Positions 27,935 through 36,639 of a stretch of 64,000 nt of DNA are shown here, in pieces (position 1 is the first letter of the stretch; every line of letters begins with the position of its first letter). A program made the position numbers and the translations under genes. Below the pieces are notes generated by a model. That model did no database searches. It had not been told where the DNA came from and saw nothing but the letters and a program-made list of their open reading frames with translations. The stretch covers positions 124,001 to 188,000 of the forward strand of contig NZ_JAMZCY010000001.1 in the NCBI RefSeq assembly GCF_024519285.1, written 5' to 3'. Source of the DNA: Cohnella sp. WQ 127256. Its GTDB lineage: Bacteria > Bacillota > Bacilli > Paenibacillales > Paenibacillaceae.

Positions 27935-29324
27935 AGCGTTGTTGCGGACCGCTGAGCATGTTCATTTTATCGGTATCGGAGGATATGGAATGAGCGCCAT
28001 CGCCCGGGTTATGCTGGAGATGGGGTATCAAGTATCCGGTTCCGATGTCGTACGACAGGAATTAACTGACAAACTGGCTGCCAAAGGAGCACAAATTTAT
28101 ATTGGTCATGAACCGGAGCATGTTCGGGGAGCTGATCTTGTTGTGTATTCTACGGCTTTATCAAGAGATAATGTTGAACGTCAGGAAGCTGAAGTGTTAA
28201 ACATTCCGATTATCCATCGGGCACAGATGTTAGCTCGTTTACTGAATGCCCGTACAGGCATTGCGGTAGCTGGGGCGCATGGTAAAACAACGACATCCTC
28301 CATGATTGCACTCGTGATGGAAAACTGCGGACTTGATCCGACGTATATCATCGGTGGGGAAATCGTAAACGTCGGTACGAACGCGAAAGCGGGTAAAAGC
28401 CAATTTGTCGTGGCTGAAGCCGACGAAAGCGATGGATCATTCTTGCAGTATGAATCTGCAATGGGTGTCGTATTGAACATTGAAGCCGATCATCTGGAAA
28501 ATTACGATGGGGATTTCAATAAGCTTAAAGAAGCTTATGTTTCATTTCTGCGCAATGTAAAGCCGGATGGCTGTGCTGTTGTTTGCGGGGATGATGAGAA
28601 TGTTCAAGAGCTGCTTCCTCAAGTAAAGGATCGCCGAATCATTACTTATGGGATTGAATTCAGCGGGCTAGATTATAGAGCTACCGATATCCAGCTTGGA
28701 GATCGTTGTGCTACGTTCACCGTTCATCATCATGATGACGTTCTTGGTACGATAACTTTATCGGTCCCAGGTAGACATAACGTGTACAACGCTCTTGCTA
28801 CGCTTGTCGTGTGTCTTGAAGCAGGTGCCTCCTTTGAGTCGATCGCGGAAGCTATTCGCGAATTTCGAGGAGCTAAACGCCGGTTTCAAGTGCTTGGAGA
28901 AGTGAAGGACATGCTAGTCATTGATGACTATGCTCATCATCCGACCGAAATTCAAGCGACGATTCAAGCGGCCAAAGCGACTGGTAAACGAATTATCGCT
29001 GTATTCCAACCACAGCGCTATACACGGACGTTTTTCTTATTAGATGCCTTCAGTCGGGCGTTCGCTGATGCGGATGAGGTCATTATTACGGACATCTATT
29101 CCCCAGCAGGTGAACAAAAAATTGAAGGAGTCAACTCGCGTAAGCTAGTTGAGTTGATTTCCCAGAATAGTAACGCCAACGTAACCTACGTTCCTACCAA
29201 GGAAGAGGTTCGCGATCTATTGGCGGAACGAGTTGCACCTGGAGACTTGGTGTTAACAATGGGTGCAGGCGACATTTGGAAGACGGCGGTTGATTTGTCA
29301 CGTATCCTGCGTGAACGCGAATAA
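27906..29324 (+). CDS. murC: UDP-N-acetylmuramate--L-alanine ligase
   Basis: MurC adds L-alanine to UDP-MurNAc, the first peptide step in peptidoglycan synthesis. The family start HVHFIGIGGYGMSAIA, the ATP loop GAHGKTTTSS (near 122), EADESDGSF and DDYAHHPTEI (near 340) are all present. The exact start is uncertain: ATG 27906 overlaps folC by 29 bases and lacks a Shine-Dalgarno, while TTG 27939 or 27942 lies just past the folC stop, has AAGG and GGTGAAG upstream, and would begin much nearer the usual MurC N-terminus. In B. subtilis murC lies elsewhere, near ytpR and tRNA-binding genes, so its place after folC is a lineage difference. Confidence 0.93.
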   Translation: MERNLKKAGEALLRTAEHVHFIGIGGYGMSAIARVMLEMGYQVSGSDVVRQELTDKLAAKGAQIYIGHEPEHVRGADLVVYSTALSRDNVERQEAEVLNIPIIHRAQMLARLLNARTGIAVAGAHGKTTTSSMIALVMENCGLDPTYIIGGEIVNVGTNAKAGKSQFVVAEADESDGSFLQYESAMGVVLNIEADHLENYDGDFNKLKEAYVSFLRNVKPDGCAVVCGDDENVQELLPQVKDRRIITYGIEFSGLDYRATDIQLGDRCATFTVHHHDDVLGTITLSVPGRHNVYNALATLVVCLEAGASFESIAEAIREFRGAKRRFQVLGEVKDMLVIDDYAHHPTEIQATIQAAKATGKRIIAVFQPQRYTRTFFLLDAFSRAFADADEVIITDIYSPAGEQKIEGVNSRKLVELISQNSNANVTYVPTKEEVRDLLAERVAPGDLVLTMGAGDIWKTAVDLSRILRERE

Positions 29325-29370
29325 GTGAGTAGGATATGTACGAGGTCCAAGTGATCTCTACATATTTAGG

Positions 29371-29422
29371 ATGGGATTGTCTTGCAGGTTCAATTAGGAC
29401 CTTGTGAGACAGTCCCATTTTC
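29371..29422 (+). terminator. Rho-independent terminator after murC
   Basis: A 12-bp stem from ATGGGATTGTCT to AGACAGTCCCAT, with a second inner pairing (CAGGT with ACCTTG), then TTTT. The T-run is short. Confidence 0.75.
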
Positions 29423-29426
29423 ACGA

Positions 29427-29455
29427 TCATATTTCTCTCTCCTCTCTCATATTCT
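29427..29455 (+). promoter_or_regulatory. Candidate sigma-E-type promoter of the spoIIB-like gene
   Basis: TCATATT (29427-29433), a 14-base CT-rich spacer, then CATATTCT (29448-29455). The -35 fits the sigma-E KMATATT consensus fully and the -10 fits CATACAMT at 6 of 8 positions. The spacing is the expected 14. The spacer is an unusual run of alternating C and T. Confidence 0.5.
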
Positions 29456-29488
29456 AATTACTAGATTGAGGACAAGGGGAGACGTAAC

Positions 29489-30790
29489 ATGCAATCCAAA
29501 GCTAGAATGACCATTCGTTTCGAGCCTGCCGTCAAGCCGAAACTAGTAAAGCTACCGATCGAGCTACCTATCGATTCTAATCAGGAGTTTCTCGAAGAGC
29601 AGGTAAAGATTGAGAACTTGCAAGATTTTAAGACATGGAATAGCCCCTATCAAGATGATATACATGCCTTAGAGGAAATAATACGTCAATCTGAAGCGAC
29701 GAAAGTGCCCCATGCCGTTGCTGAAACGGTTAAGTTTGTTCAGCCTACTCCTCCGGTAGTAGAAAAGCGAATATTACGATTGTCTGAGGCTACTTGGAAG
29801 GACATCGCGGATGATCATTTGACCGAAGAGAAGTGGAACGAGGATTTAGTGGATGAGGATCAGGAAGGGCAGCGCAGCTCAGGATGGTATAATCGCGCAC
29901 AGACGATACAAGAGAAGGGACCTTCCTGGGGGAGGGTATTTCTTTCGGTAACCGGAGCGGTCGCTACAGGAGCATTATTCGGCTATATGGTATTAAGTCT
30001 ATTTACAGGTGAGCCTTTGTTTCCTGGTAAAACAGAGCTAGGTACCCCATTATCGGTTCAAGCTTCTGCCGGGAAATCTACTCATTCTACAACAGACAAA
30101 TCTGCATCATCTGAAGGATCAGTCCCCTCGGATACGGCTCCCCTCGAGGGCAAGGTTGAAGAAGCCGCAAGTGCTTCTACTTTACAGGTTGCAGCAGATG
30201 TTTATTACATGCTTCAATATGGTGTATTTCAGAGTGAGGAGAGTATGCTAACAGCTGTTAAGGAGCTACAGGGTAAAGGCTTGTCATCCGCTTCGGAGAC
30301 GAGCGACGGTTATCACGTGTATGCAGGGATGGCTCGAACTAAGGATGAAGCGGAGCTGCTTGCTGCGCAGATGCCTAATACGACGGTGTACATTAAGCCA
30401 CTTGGAGGCGAACCGTTGCAGGTCTCTTCTAAGGTGCTCTCACGTGAGGGAGTTCAGTTTATGAATGCAAGCGCAAGCTTGAGTCGGAAGCTGGTTCAGT
30501 ATTCAGGATACGCTTTACAGGATGAATCACCTCAGAAAATGGAAGCTACGGATATAGTCGCACTACAGGAAGCTCATCAGCAATGGTTGGAATCCGTCCC
30601 ATCAGTTGATAAATTGGACAGTAAAGCGATCGAAGATGGGAAAACAATTGTTAAAGCATTAGACTCTGCAATGAATTCTATGACGGAATATAATCGGAAA
30701 CCATCGCGGTTCCACTTGTGGAGTGTACAATCGTCGGTAATGGCAGCTTTACTTGCTGATCGTCATATGAGATTAATTATAACGGATTGA
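29489..30790 (+). CDS. spoIIB: SpoIIB-like SPOR-domain membrane protein
   Basis: A 433-residue bitopic protein. Residues 1-149 are charged and presumably cytoplasmic. One membrane helix lies at about 150-171 (FLSVTGAVATGALFGYMVLSL). A Ser/Thr-rich linker follows. Then a SPOR-like peptidoglycan-binding domain at about 235-310 (YYMLQYGVFQSEESMLTAVKELQGKG, then YHVYAGMARTKDEAELLAAQ), and a helical tail. SpoIIB has this plan, and in B. subtilis the gene lies between folC and maf, as here apart from murC. SpoIIB helps localise the septal machinery for engulfment. Identity is based on architecture and position; the sequence itself diverges fast. A sigma-E-like promoter precedes it. Confidence 0.78.
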   Translation: MQSKARMTIRFEPAVKPKLVKLPIELPIDSNQEFLEEQVKIENLQDFKTWNSPYQDDIHALEEIIRQSEATKVPHAVAETVKFVQPTPPVVEKRILRLSEATWKDIADDHLTEEKWNEDLVDEDQEGQRSSGWYNRAQTIQEKGPSWGRVFLSVTGAVATGALFGYMVLSLFTGEPLFPGKTELGTPLSVQASAGKSTHSTTDKSASSEGSVPSDTAPLEGKVEEAASASTLQVAADVYYMLQYGVFQSEESMLTAVKELQGKGLSSASETSDGYHVYAGMARTKDEAELLAAQMPNTTVYIKPLGGEPLQVSSKVLSREGVQFMNASASLSRKLVQYSGYALQDESPQKMEATDIVALQEAHQQWLESVPSVDKLDSKAIEDGKTIVKALDSAMNSMTEYNRKPSRFHLWSVQSSVMAALLADRHMRLIITD

Positions 30791-30824
30791 TCTGGAAAAT
30801 GGTTACATCAGGACTTTAGAACGG

Positions 30825-30858
30825 GACAGCCTGCATCGTTGGGGCTGTCTTTGTTTTA
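30825..30858 (+). terminator. Rho-independent terminator
   Basis: Stem GACAGCC/GGCTGTC with a loop of about 11 bases, then TTTGTTTT. It ends the spoIIB-like transcript. Confidence 0.82.
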
Positions 30859-30862
30859 TACA

Positions 30863-30891
30863 TTGTGTGACTTGTCTAGGGAACGTATAAT
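30863..30891 (+). promoter_or_regulatory. Sigma-A promoter of the DUF4321-maf-radC genes
   Basis: TTGTGT (30863-30868), a 17-base spacer, then a perfect TATAAT (30886-30891), immediately after the terminator. Confidence 0.6.
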
Positions 30892-30931
30892 GGATAGACG
30901 GGTGTCAAAAAATGGTGGGAGACGGGGATTT

Positions 30932-31174
30932 ATGAAGAAAAACGGATGGATACTTCTTTTGTTCATTTTCTTAGGACTACTAGCAGGTGCACTCGTGGCC
31001 GTTTGGCTTAAGGAGGTTCCTGGACTCACCTTTTTAACTCGTTCAATTCAAGTAAGTTGGTCACCAGCAGCAGATTTATCCGTGATCCAATATAGCTTGG
31101 ATTTAAGCGTTAACTTTAGCCTGTTGAGCGTTATTGGGGCTATTGTTGCGATATGGTTGTACCGTAAATTGTAA
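30932..31174 (+). CDS. DUF4321 small membrane protein
   Basis: An 80-residue protein with two hydrophobic helices, at about 5-24 (WILLLFIFLGLLAGALVAVWL) and 57-76, ending in basic residues. The helices flank a short external loop with VPGL and TFLTRSIQVSW. This matches the DUF4321 family, found upstream of maf in many Firmicutes and of unknown function. An upstream frame opens at 30839 but runs through the terminator and promoter; ATG 30932 after GGGAGACGGGG is the sensible start. maf follows after 20 bases. Confidence 0.85.
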   Translation: MKKNGWILLLFIFLGLLAGALVAVWLKEVPGLTFLTRSIQVSWSPAADLSVIQYSLDLSVNFSLLSVIGAIVAIWLYRKL

Positions 31175-31194
31175 GAGGAAGGAAGAATTGCAGT

Positions 31195-31806
31195 ATGATA
31201 TTCGCTTCTAACAGTAGTCCGAAGCTTATTCTCGCTTCTGCATCACCACGTAGACAACAATTAATTTCTTTGCTTGGGTTACCTGTTGATATTTTACCTA
31301 GCCAAGTGGATGAAGATACGCCGGATGACTGGTCTCCAGCCCAGATTGTAGAGGGACTTTCATTACGGAAAGCTCTAGCTGTTAAAGAGAAATTAACAAA
31401 TCCATCGGATGAATCGTCTATTATCGTGGGCAGCGATACTATTGTTGTGTTGAAGGGCGATGTGATGGGTAAACCTAGAGATGAAGAAGATGCTATTAGG
31501 ATGCTGAGTCTGCTATCAGGTGAGACTCATGAAGTATATACGGGAGTAACTTGCGTCCGGGTATCCGATTCGAAGATGATCACTTCTCATCGTGTGACAA
31601 AGGTTAAAATGAGAAAATGTTCAGAACAACAGATTTCTCGCTATGTCGCTACCGGTGAGCCGATGGATAAAGCGGGTGCATATGGCATTCAAGAGATCGG
31701 CTCATTGCTAGTTGAATCCATCGAAGGCTGTTATTTCAACGTCGTTGGATTGCCCGTGTCGCTCCTAGCTGTTCAATTGGAGCAATTCGATATTGTGGTG
31801 CCCTGA
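31195..31806 (+). CDS. maf: Maf-family nucleotide pyrophosphatase
   Basis: Maf hydrolyses non-canonical or pyrimidine nucleoside triphosphates (dTTP/UTP type) and is linked to septum and division control in B. subtilis. The 203-residue product has the family signature LASASPRRQQLL-like segment at 13-24, an acidic QVDED motif near 37, VGSDTIVVL near 78 and the C-terminal DKAGAYGIQE near 157. ATG 31195 follows AGGAAGGA. It is followed by radC and mreB, the universal Bacillales order. Confidence 0.95.
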   Translation: MIFASNSSPKLILASASPRRQQLISLLGLPVDILPSQVDEDTPDDWSPAQIVEGLSLRKALAVKEKLTNPSDESSIIVGSDTIVVLKGDVMGKPRDEEDAIRMLSLLSGETHEVYTGVTCVRVSDSKMITSHRVTKVKMRKCSEQQISRYVATGEPMDKAGAYGIQEIGSLLVESIEGCYFNVVGLPVSLLAVQLEQFDIVVP

Positions 31807-31858
31807 ACCTTGAAGCCATTCCCGCGGCCGACGCGGCTGTCGAAGGTAGGTTAACGTT

Positions 31859-32548
31859 ATGGAGCAACGATCCTTTCGTTTACGCGACATTCCATCCGGA
31901 GAGCGCCCACGGGAACGTATGCAGCAATACGGAGCAGAAGCTCTAAGTCATGCAGAATTACTAGCCATCTTACTGCGCACGGGCTCATCTAAAGAATCTG
32001 CTATACACTTAGCTCAACGCATTCTTAACGAATGTGGGGGTCTTCGTAGCTTGGCGGACAATAAATGGGAGGACCTAACGAGAATTCACGGGATAGGTCC
32101 TGCGAAGGCGCTCCAGCTTCAAGCCTCAATTGAACTTGGTCGCAGAGTTGCACGCTCTAGATTGCCGGAAATGATTAAGATCACATGTCCACAAGATGCA
32201 GCTGACTTACTGATGGAAGAGCTAAGGCACCATAAAGAAGAGCATTTTGTATGCTTATTTCTCAATACCAAAAATCAAGTTATAGGACGTCAGACGTTGT
32301 CCATAGGCAGCTTGAATGCTTCAATCGTACATCCGAGAGAAGTATTTAAAGCGGCAATTAGAAGAAGTAGTGCCTCGATTCTATGTGCGCATAATCACCC
32401 TAGTGGTGATCCTACACCTAGCGCTGAAGATATTCAGCTTACGAAGCGATTAGGGGAAGCCGGACAATTGATCGGAATTGAGCTACTGGACCATTTGGTA
32501 ATAGGTGACAATCGCTTTATCAGTTTGAAGGAAATGGGCTGTTTGTAA
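31859..32548 (+). CDS. radC: RadC family JAB/MPN domain protein
   Basis: A 229-residue protein of the RadC (YsxA) family. The N-terminal half has a helix-hairpin-helix-like region (HGIGPAKALQLQA near 80). The C-terminal half is a JAMM metalloprotease-fold domain with the zinc motif HNHPSGDPTPSAED near 179-192 and an upstream Glu. Despite the historical name, a DNA repair role is not established. It has the position seen in B. subtilis between maf and mreB. The ATG follows AAGGTAGG. The promoter of mreB overlaps its 3' end. Confidence 0.94.
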   Translation: MEQRSFRLRDIPSGERPRERMQQYGAEALSHAELLAILLRTGSSKESAIHLAQRILNECGGLRSLADNKWEDLTRIHGIGPAKALQLQASIELGRRVARSRLPEMIKITCPQDAADLLMEELRHHKEEHFVCLFLNTKNQVIGRQTLSIGSLNASIVHPREVFKAAIRRSSASILCAHNHPSGDPTPSAEDIQLTKRLGEAGQLIGIELLDHLVIGDNRFISLKEMGCL

Positions 32549-32554
32549 TATAAT
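32525..32554 (+). promoter_or_regulatory. Candidate sigma-A promoter of mreBCD
   Basis: TTGAAG (32525-32530), an 18-base spacer, then TATAAT (32549-32554). It overlaps the end of radC and gives a leader of about 75 bases before mreB. Confidence 0.55.
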
Positions 32555-32632
32555 AATAAGGATTGTCCCGACGACTGGTGAACCTTCAACGGTGTCAACA
32601 TAGAAGTCGCGGTTATAGCAGGAGGTAGCAGA

Positions 32633-33664
32633 ATGGTTGGAGGATTTACGCGAGATCTAGGTATCGATCTCGGAACAGCAAACACGTTGGTATATGTTAA
32701 GGGTAGAGGGATCGTTGTCAGGGAGCCATCAGTGGTTGCTCTGCGTACTGATACAAAAAAAATCGTAGCGGTCGGTTCAGATGCGAAAAAGATGATCGGT
32801 CGTACCCCAGGAAATATTGTCGCCATTCGACCTATGAAAGATGGAGTCATCGCGGATTTCGAAACAACAGCGACGATGATTAAATATTTTATTCGTAGTG
32901 CTCAAAAGCCTAGATCCTTATTTCCCCGCCATCCTGATGTCATGGTTTGTGTTCCTTCCGGTATTACAGCCGTTGAGAAGCGTGCGGTAGAGGATGCAAC
33001 TAAACAAGCAGGCGCAAGAGAAGCTTATATTATTGAAGAGCCATTCGCTGCAGCTATCGGTGCAGATTTACCGGTATGGGAACCGATGGGGAGTATGGTC
33101 GTTGATATCGGAGGCGGAACTACAGAAGTTGCAGTAATCTCTCTAGGTGGTATCGTAACAAGCAAATCAATTCGCGTAGCCGGTGACGAGATGGATGATG
33201 CAATTATTGCGTACATCAAGCGTCTGTATAATCTGATGATCGGCGAAAGAACCTCTGAGCAGCTGAAGATGGAAATTGGTTCAGCTATGCCACTTGATAA
33301 AGTTGAGTCCACAGAGATTCGTGGACGTGATCTTGTGTCAGGCTTACCTAAGACGCTGGCTATCACTTCCGATGAAATCACTGAAGCGTTGTCAGATACC
33401 GTTAATTCGATTATCGATGCCGTTAAAGTGACCCTAGAGAAATGCCCTCCGGAGCTTTCTGCAGATATTATGGATCGCGGTATCGTATTGACGGGCGGGG
33501 GAGCCCTACTCCGCAATCTGGACAAGATGCTGGCGCGTGAGACAGGAATGCCTGTTTTGGTTGCTGAGAACCCACTCGATTGTGTGGCAATCGGTACAGG
33601 AAGAGCACTCGAGAACATCCATCTCTTCAAGTCCAAAGGCGGAACTTCTCGGCTCGGCCGCTAG
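32633..33664 (+). CDS. mreB: Rod shape-determining actin homologue MreB
   Basis: MreB is the bacterial actin that organises the elongation wall-synthesis complex under the membrane. The 343-residue product has the phosphate 1 motif [13 protein letters not shown] at 9-21, phosphate 2 [14 protein letters not shown] near 157-170, and the adenosine motif [12 protein letters not shown] near 288. The N-terminus is short, lacking an amphipathic helix like that of E. coli MreB. It follows AGGAGG and starts the mreB-mreC-mreD-minC-minD block found in B. subtilis. Confidence 0.97.
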   Translation: MVGGFTRDLGIDLGTANTLVYVKGRGIVVREPSVVALRTDTKKIVAVGSDAKKMIGRTPGNIVAIRPMKDGVIADFETTATMIKYFIRSAQKPRSLFPRHPDVMVCVPSGITAVEKRAVEDATKQAGAREAYIIEEPFAAAIGADLPVWEPMGSMVVDIGGGTTEVAVISLGGIVTSKSIRVAGDEMDDAIIAYIKRLYNLMIGERTSEQLKMEIGSAMPLDKVESTEIRGRDLVSGLPKTLAITSDEITEALSDTVNSIIDAVKVTLEKCPPELSADIMDRGIVLTGGGALLRNLDKMLARETGMPVLVAENPLDCVAIGTGRALENIHLFKSKGGTSRLGR

Positions 33665-33691
33665 TTTTATTATTTTTGGACGGGAGAGCAG

Positions 33692-34564
33692 GTGGGTCAG
33701 ATTTTTCGATTAATGCGCAACAAGCGGTTGTTTATTCTTATGATTGGGTTGATATTATTTATCGTCCTCATGGGAATTACATTAGGTCGGACTCGCTTGA
33801 CTTGGCCAGAGAAATTCATTAATGATGCCTTTGGAACTGTGCAAGGAGTTTTGTACCGGCCGGTCGGAGCGGTCGCGGATTTTTTCCGCGACATCGGCCG
33901 GCTTTCCGATGTGTATAAGGAAAATGAGCAGCTACGTCAAACCGTTGCTCAATATACTCAGGATCAAATTAAATTTAACTTGCTAGAAGCAGAAAACAAA
34001 CGGTTACAAGAGGATTTAAATTTTACGGAGCAACAGAAGAACTCGGACAATTATCGTTACTTGATCGCGCAGGTTGAGGGAAGTACGTCCAACCCTTATG
34101 AGAAAACCATCACAATTAACCTAGGTTCACGGGATGGGATTAAGCCTGAGATGGCTGTCAGGACGGTTGATGGATTGGTTGGATTAGTAAGTAAGGTCAA
34201 GAACTTCACTTCCACAGTTACGTTAATCACGAACTTGGATCCTAATTCATCCAGGGGAACCCCTGTATCCGCTACATTCTTAAGTAAACCCGATTCTTTC
34301 GGAATAATAGAATACGATGATGAATCCGGTGCGCTACAAATGACCAAAATCGATGAACGTGACAAGCCTGTTGAGGGCGATAAGGTCATTACTTCAGGGC
34401 TGGGAAGCTTGTTTCCTAAAGGGATCATTATTGGTACGGTAAAAAGTAGTCAGGTTGGTGACTTTGGTTTGACTTATACGGCGATTATTGAACCTGCTGC
34501 TAAGTTTAATCATCTGAGAGAAGTTTTCGTTGTAGTCGTTCCCTCCGAGGTGGATGAGCCGTGA
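33692..34564 (+). CDS. mreC: Rod shape-determining protein MreC
   Basis: MreC links cytoplasmic MreB to extracytoplasmic wall enzymes. The 290-residue product has one membrane helix near the N-terminus (about 12-31), a coiled coil at about 68-115 (ENEQLRQTVAQYTQDQ, EAENKRLQEDL), and the beta-rich extracellular MreC domain to the end. GTG 33692 is used because GGGAGAG precedes it; the spacing is short, and ATG 33713 is an alternative. A large GC-rich hairpin lies inside the gene at 33856-33901. The stop overlaps the mreD start. Confidence 0.94.
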   Translation: MGQIFRLMRNKRLFILMIGLILFIVLMGITLGRTRLTWPEKFINDAFGTVQGVLYRPVGAVADFFRDIGRLSDVYKENEQLRQTVAQYTQDQIKFNLLEAENKRLQEDLNFTEQQKNSDNYRYLIAQVEGSTSNPYEKTITINLGSRDGIKPEMAVRTVDGLVGLVSKVKNFTSTVTLITNLDPNSSRGTPVSATFLSKPDSFGIIEYDDESGALQMTKIDERDKPVEGDKVITSGLGSLFPKGIIIGTVKSSQVGDFGLTYTAIIEPAAKFNHLREVFVVVVPSEVDEP

Positions 34565-35091
34565 ATATGCGAATCAACTGGGTGATCCTATGCGCATTGG
34601 TGCTTCTTGTTATTGAGAATGCTGTTGTTCCTTGGATTATTCCTTCCGCTTGGAGTGAAAGATTGCTTCCGCACTTATGCTTTATTGTGACGTTGTTTGT
34701 TGCTACGTTTGCGGGCCGTCATCCCGCATTTCTGTTCGGTTTAGGTTTTGGGCTTCTCCAGGACTTATTGTCTTACGGTCATTTGATCGGACCCTATGGA
34801 TTCGGAATGGGATTGATCGGTTACTTGGCAGGTTTAGCATCCGAACGCAAAAGCACCACGATTGGATTTTTTATAGGTACGGTTATAATTAGCGGTTTAT
34901 TGCTAGATTCGATCATTTATTTTATTTATAAGCTGTTCCTCATTACAGATTTACAGTACACTTATGTTTTCTATTGGCAAGTGGCTCCAACTGCCTTGCT
35001 TCAACTGTTGATAGCACTCCTTATGTATGTTCCAGTACGCCGCTTCTTAGTTAAACCTTCTCTAGCTTCGGGAGAAGAAAACCCGGAATAA
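34561..35091 (+). CDS. mreD: Rod shape-determining protein MreD
   Basis: A 176-residue integral membrane protein with about five helices, of the MreD family, which works with MreB and MreC in lateral wall growth. The sequence is hydrophobic throughout, with FGLLQDLLSYGHLIGPYGFGMGLIGYL-type glycine-rich helices characteristic of MreD. The GTG start overlaps the mreC stop by 4 bases (GTGA), showing translational coupling; ATG 34567 is the alternative. A palindrome separates it from minC. Confidence 0.92.
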   Translation: MNMRINWVILCALVLLVIENAVVPWIIPSAWSERLLPHLCFIVTLFVATFAGRHPAFLFGLGFGLLQDLLSYGHLIGPYGFGMGLIGYLAGLASERKSTTIGFFIGTVIISGLLLDSIIYFIYKLFLITDLQYTYVFYWQVAPTALLQLLIALLMYVPVRRFLVKPSLASGEENPE

Positions 35092-35118
35092 GATGAACCG
35101 TTTAACCTGACAGGCAGG

Positions 35119-35142
35119 AATTCGGCTTCATGAAGCCGAATT
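35119..35142 (+). other. 24-base perfect palindrome between mreD and minC
   Basis: AATTCGGCTTCA followed by its exact reverse complement. As RNA it would form a stem of about 10 bp with a 4-base loop. The following bases (TTCAATTAC) lack a proper T-run, so it may be a weak terminator, a processing site or a protein-binding palindrome 28 bases before the minC start. Confidence 0.6.
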
Positions 35143-35170
35143 TCAATTACCGTGGGGAGGAGCGGACAAC

Positions 35171-35833
35171 GTGACCGGCAAATCGTACATTACAATCAAA
35201 GGAATTAAAGAAGGCCTCGTATTTCTGCTAGACGATCAATGTGAATTTGTCACTCTCTTAGATGAATTGAATGCGAAATTAGATAAGCATGTCCAACAAT
35301 TCACTGGACCTATTGTGCATATCTTTATTAAACTTGGTGCGAGGCAATTGGAAGAAGAGGATAAGGAACGGATACGTTCTATTCTTCGTAGACAAGGTAA
35401 TCTGCTGATCCAGTCCATTGAAAGTGATCCTCCGACAGTGGATCCTACCCTTAAGATAGCACCTACTTTACATACAATGACCGGAATTATTAGATCTGGA
35501 CAAACGATGGAATTTGATGGCCATCTGCTATTGCTTGGGGATGTGAATCCGGGTGGCACGATCAAATGTAGTGGGGATGTGTATGTGCTAGGTGCGCTAA
35601 GAGGGTCTGTGCATGCAGGGGTGGAAGGCGATGTTAATGCGATTATCGCCGCTTCTCTGATGAAACCAACTCAGTTACGAATAGCGGACATCATTAGCAG
35701 ACCACCAGATGAATGGACTTCCGCAGAGCCTTGGATGGAGTATGCATTTTTACGTGAAGGCACAATGGCGATTGACAAAATGACGAGCTTAAACCGTCAA
35801 CGCAAGGAAGTCATGCAGTTCAAAGGAGTGTAG
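35171..35833 (+). CDS. minC: Septum site-determining protein MinC
   Basis: MinC inhibits FtsZ assembly away from midcell when recruited by MinD. The 220-residue product has an N-terminal FtsZ-inhibiting domain (YITIKGIKEGLVFLLDD to about 100) and a C-terminal beta-helical domain that binds MinD (GIIRSGQTMEFDGHLLLLGDVNPGGTI, then GDVYVLGALRG, HAGVEGD). Length is normal. GTG 35171 follows GGGGAGGAG. minD starts 4 bases after its stop. There is no minE or divIVA nearby, as expected for Bacillales. Confidence 0.95.
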   Translation: MTGKSYITIKGIKEGLVFLLDDQCEFVTLLDELNAKLDKHVQQFTGPIVHIFIKLGARQLEEEDKERIRSILRRQGNLLIQSIESDPPTVDPTLKIAPTLHTMTGIIRSGQTMEFDGHLLLLGDVNPGGTIKCSGDVYVLGALRGSVHAGVEGDVNAIIAASLMKPTQLRIADIISRPPDEWTSAEPWMEYAFLREGTMAIDKMTSLNRQRKEVMQFKGV

Positions 35834-35837
35834 AATC

Positions 35838-36632
35838 GTGGGAGAAGCGATCGTTGTCACCTCAGGTAAGGGAGGAGTCGGTAAAACGACAACCTCAGCC
35901 AATTTGGGTACGGCTTTAGCGATTTTTGGGAAAAAGGTATGTATGGTGGATACCGATATCGGCTTACGTAATCTCGATGTGGTCATGGGACTTGAGAATC
36001 GGATTATTTACGATCTTATCGACGTAGCCGAAGGACGTTGTCGAGTAAATCAAGCGTTAATCAAAGATAAGCGCTTCGATGAGCTGTACATGCTTCCGGC
36101 TGCACAGACGAAAGACAAGAATGATATTTCTCCAGAACAGGTACGCCAGATCATAGAAAGCTTAAAGCCGGATTTCGATTATATTATTATTGATTGTCCA
36201 GCTGGCATCGAGCAAGGTTTTCGTAATGCGATTGCGGGTGCGTCTCAAGCTATCGTGGTCACGACCCCGGAGAATGCTGCAGTTCGCGATGCAGATCGGG
36301 TTATCGGATTACTTGAAAAAAGTAACTTCCCGTCACCTAAGCTCGTTATTAATCGTATTCGTCCGAATATGATGAAAAGCGGAGATATGCTGGAAATTGA
36401 TGATATTTGCCAGGTTCTAGCTATTGATTTGATTGGAATTATCCCTGATGATGAATATGTAATCAAAGCTGCGAACTCAGGAGAACCCACAGTGATGAAC
36501 GTGGATTCGCGTGCTGCTATTGCTTATCGTAATATCGCAAGGCGTATATTAGGAGAAACGGTTCCCTTGTCGCAGATGGACGAGAAGTCCGGTATGTTTC
36601 GTAAAGTAAAGAAGTTCTTGGGAATGGGATGA
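35838..36632 (+). CDS. minD: Septum site-determining ATPase MinD
   Basis: MinD is the membrane-binding ATPase that positions MinC. The 264-residue product has the deviant Walker A SGKGGVGKTT at 9-18, VDTDIGLRNLD near 38 and DCPAGIEQGF near 118. The C-terminal amphipathic membrane-targeting helix, FRKVKKFLGMG, is present. GTG 35838 is preceded by AAAGGAGTG. A rodA-type gene follows after 7 bases, so the operon may continue from cell-division placement into wall synthesis. Confidence 0.96.
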   Translation: MGEAIVVTSGKGGVGKTTTSANLGTALAIFGKKVCMVDTDIGLRNLDVVMGLENRIIYDLIDVAEGRCRVNQALIKDKRFDELYMLPAAQTKDKNDISPEQVRQIIESLKPDFDYIIIDCPAGIEQGFRNAIAGASQAIVVTTPENAAVRDADRVIGLLEKSNFPSPKLVINRIRPNMMKSGDMLEIDDICQVLAIDLIGIIPDDEYVIKAANSGEPTVMNVDSRAAIAYRNIARRILGETVPLSQMDEKSGMFRKVKKFLGMG

Positions 36633-36639
36633 TCGGAGC

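Noticed and set aside
27906..27945. Frameshift between folC and murC
   Set aside because: The 29-base overlap comes from an upstream ATG; TTG starts at 27939 or 27942 remove it, and both proteins have intact family ends.
33025..33636. 203-residue minus-strand frame opposite mreB
   Set aside because: A shadow of mreB: serine-rich, no family likeness, no start signal.
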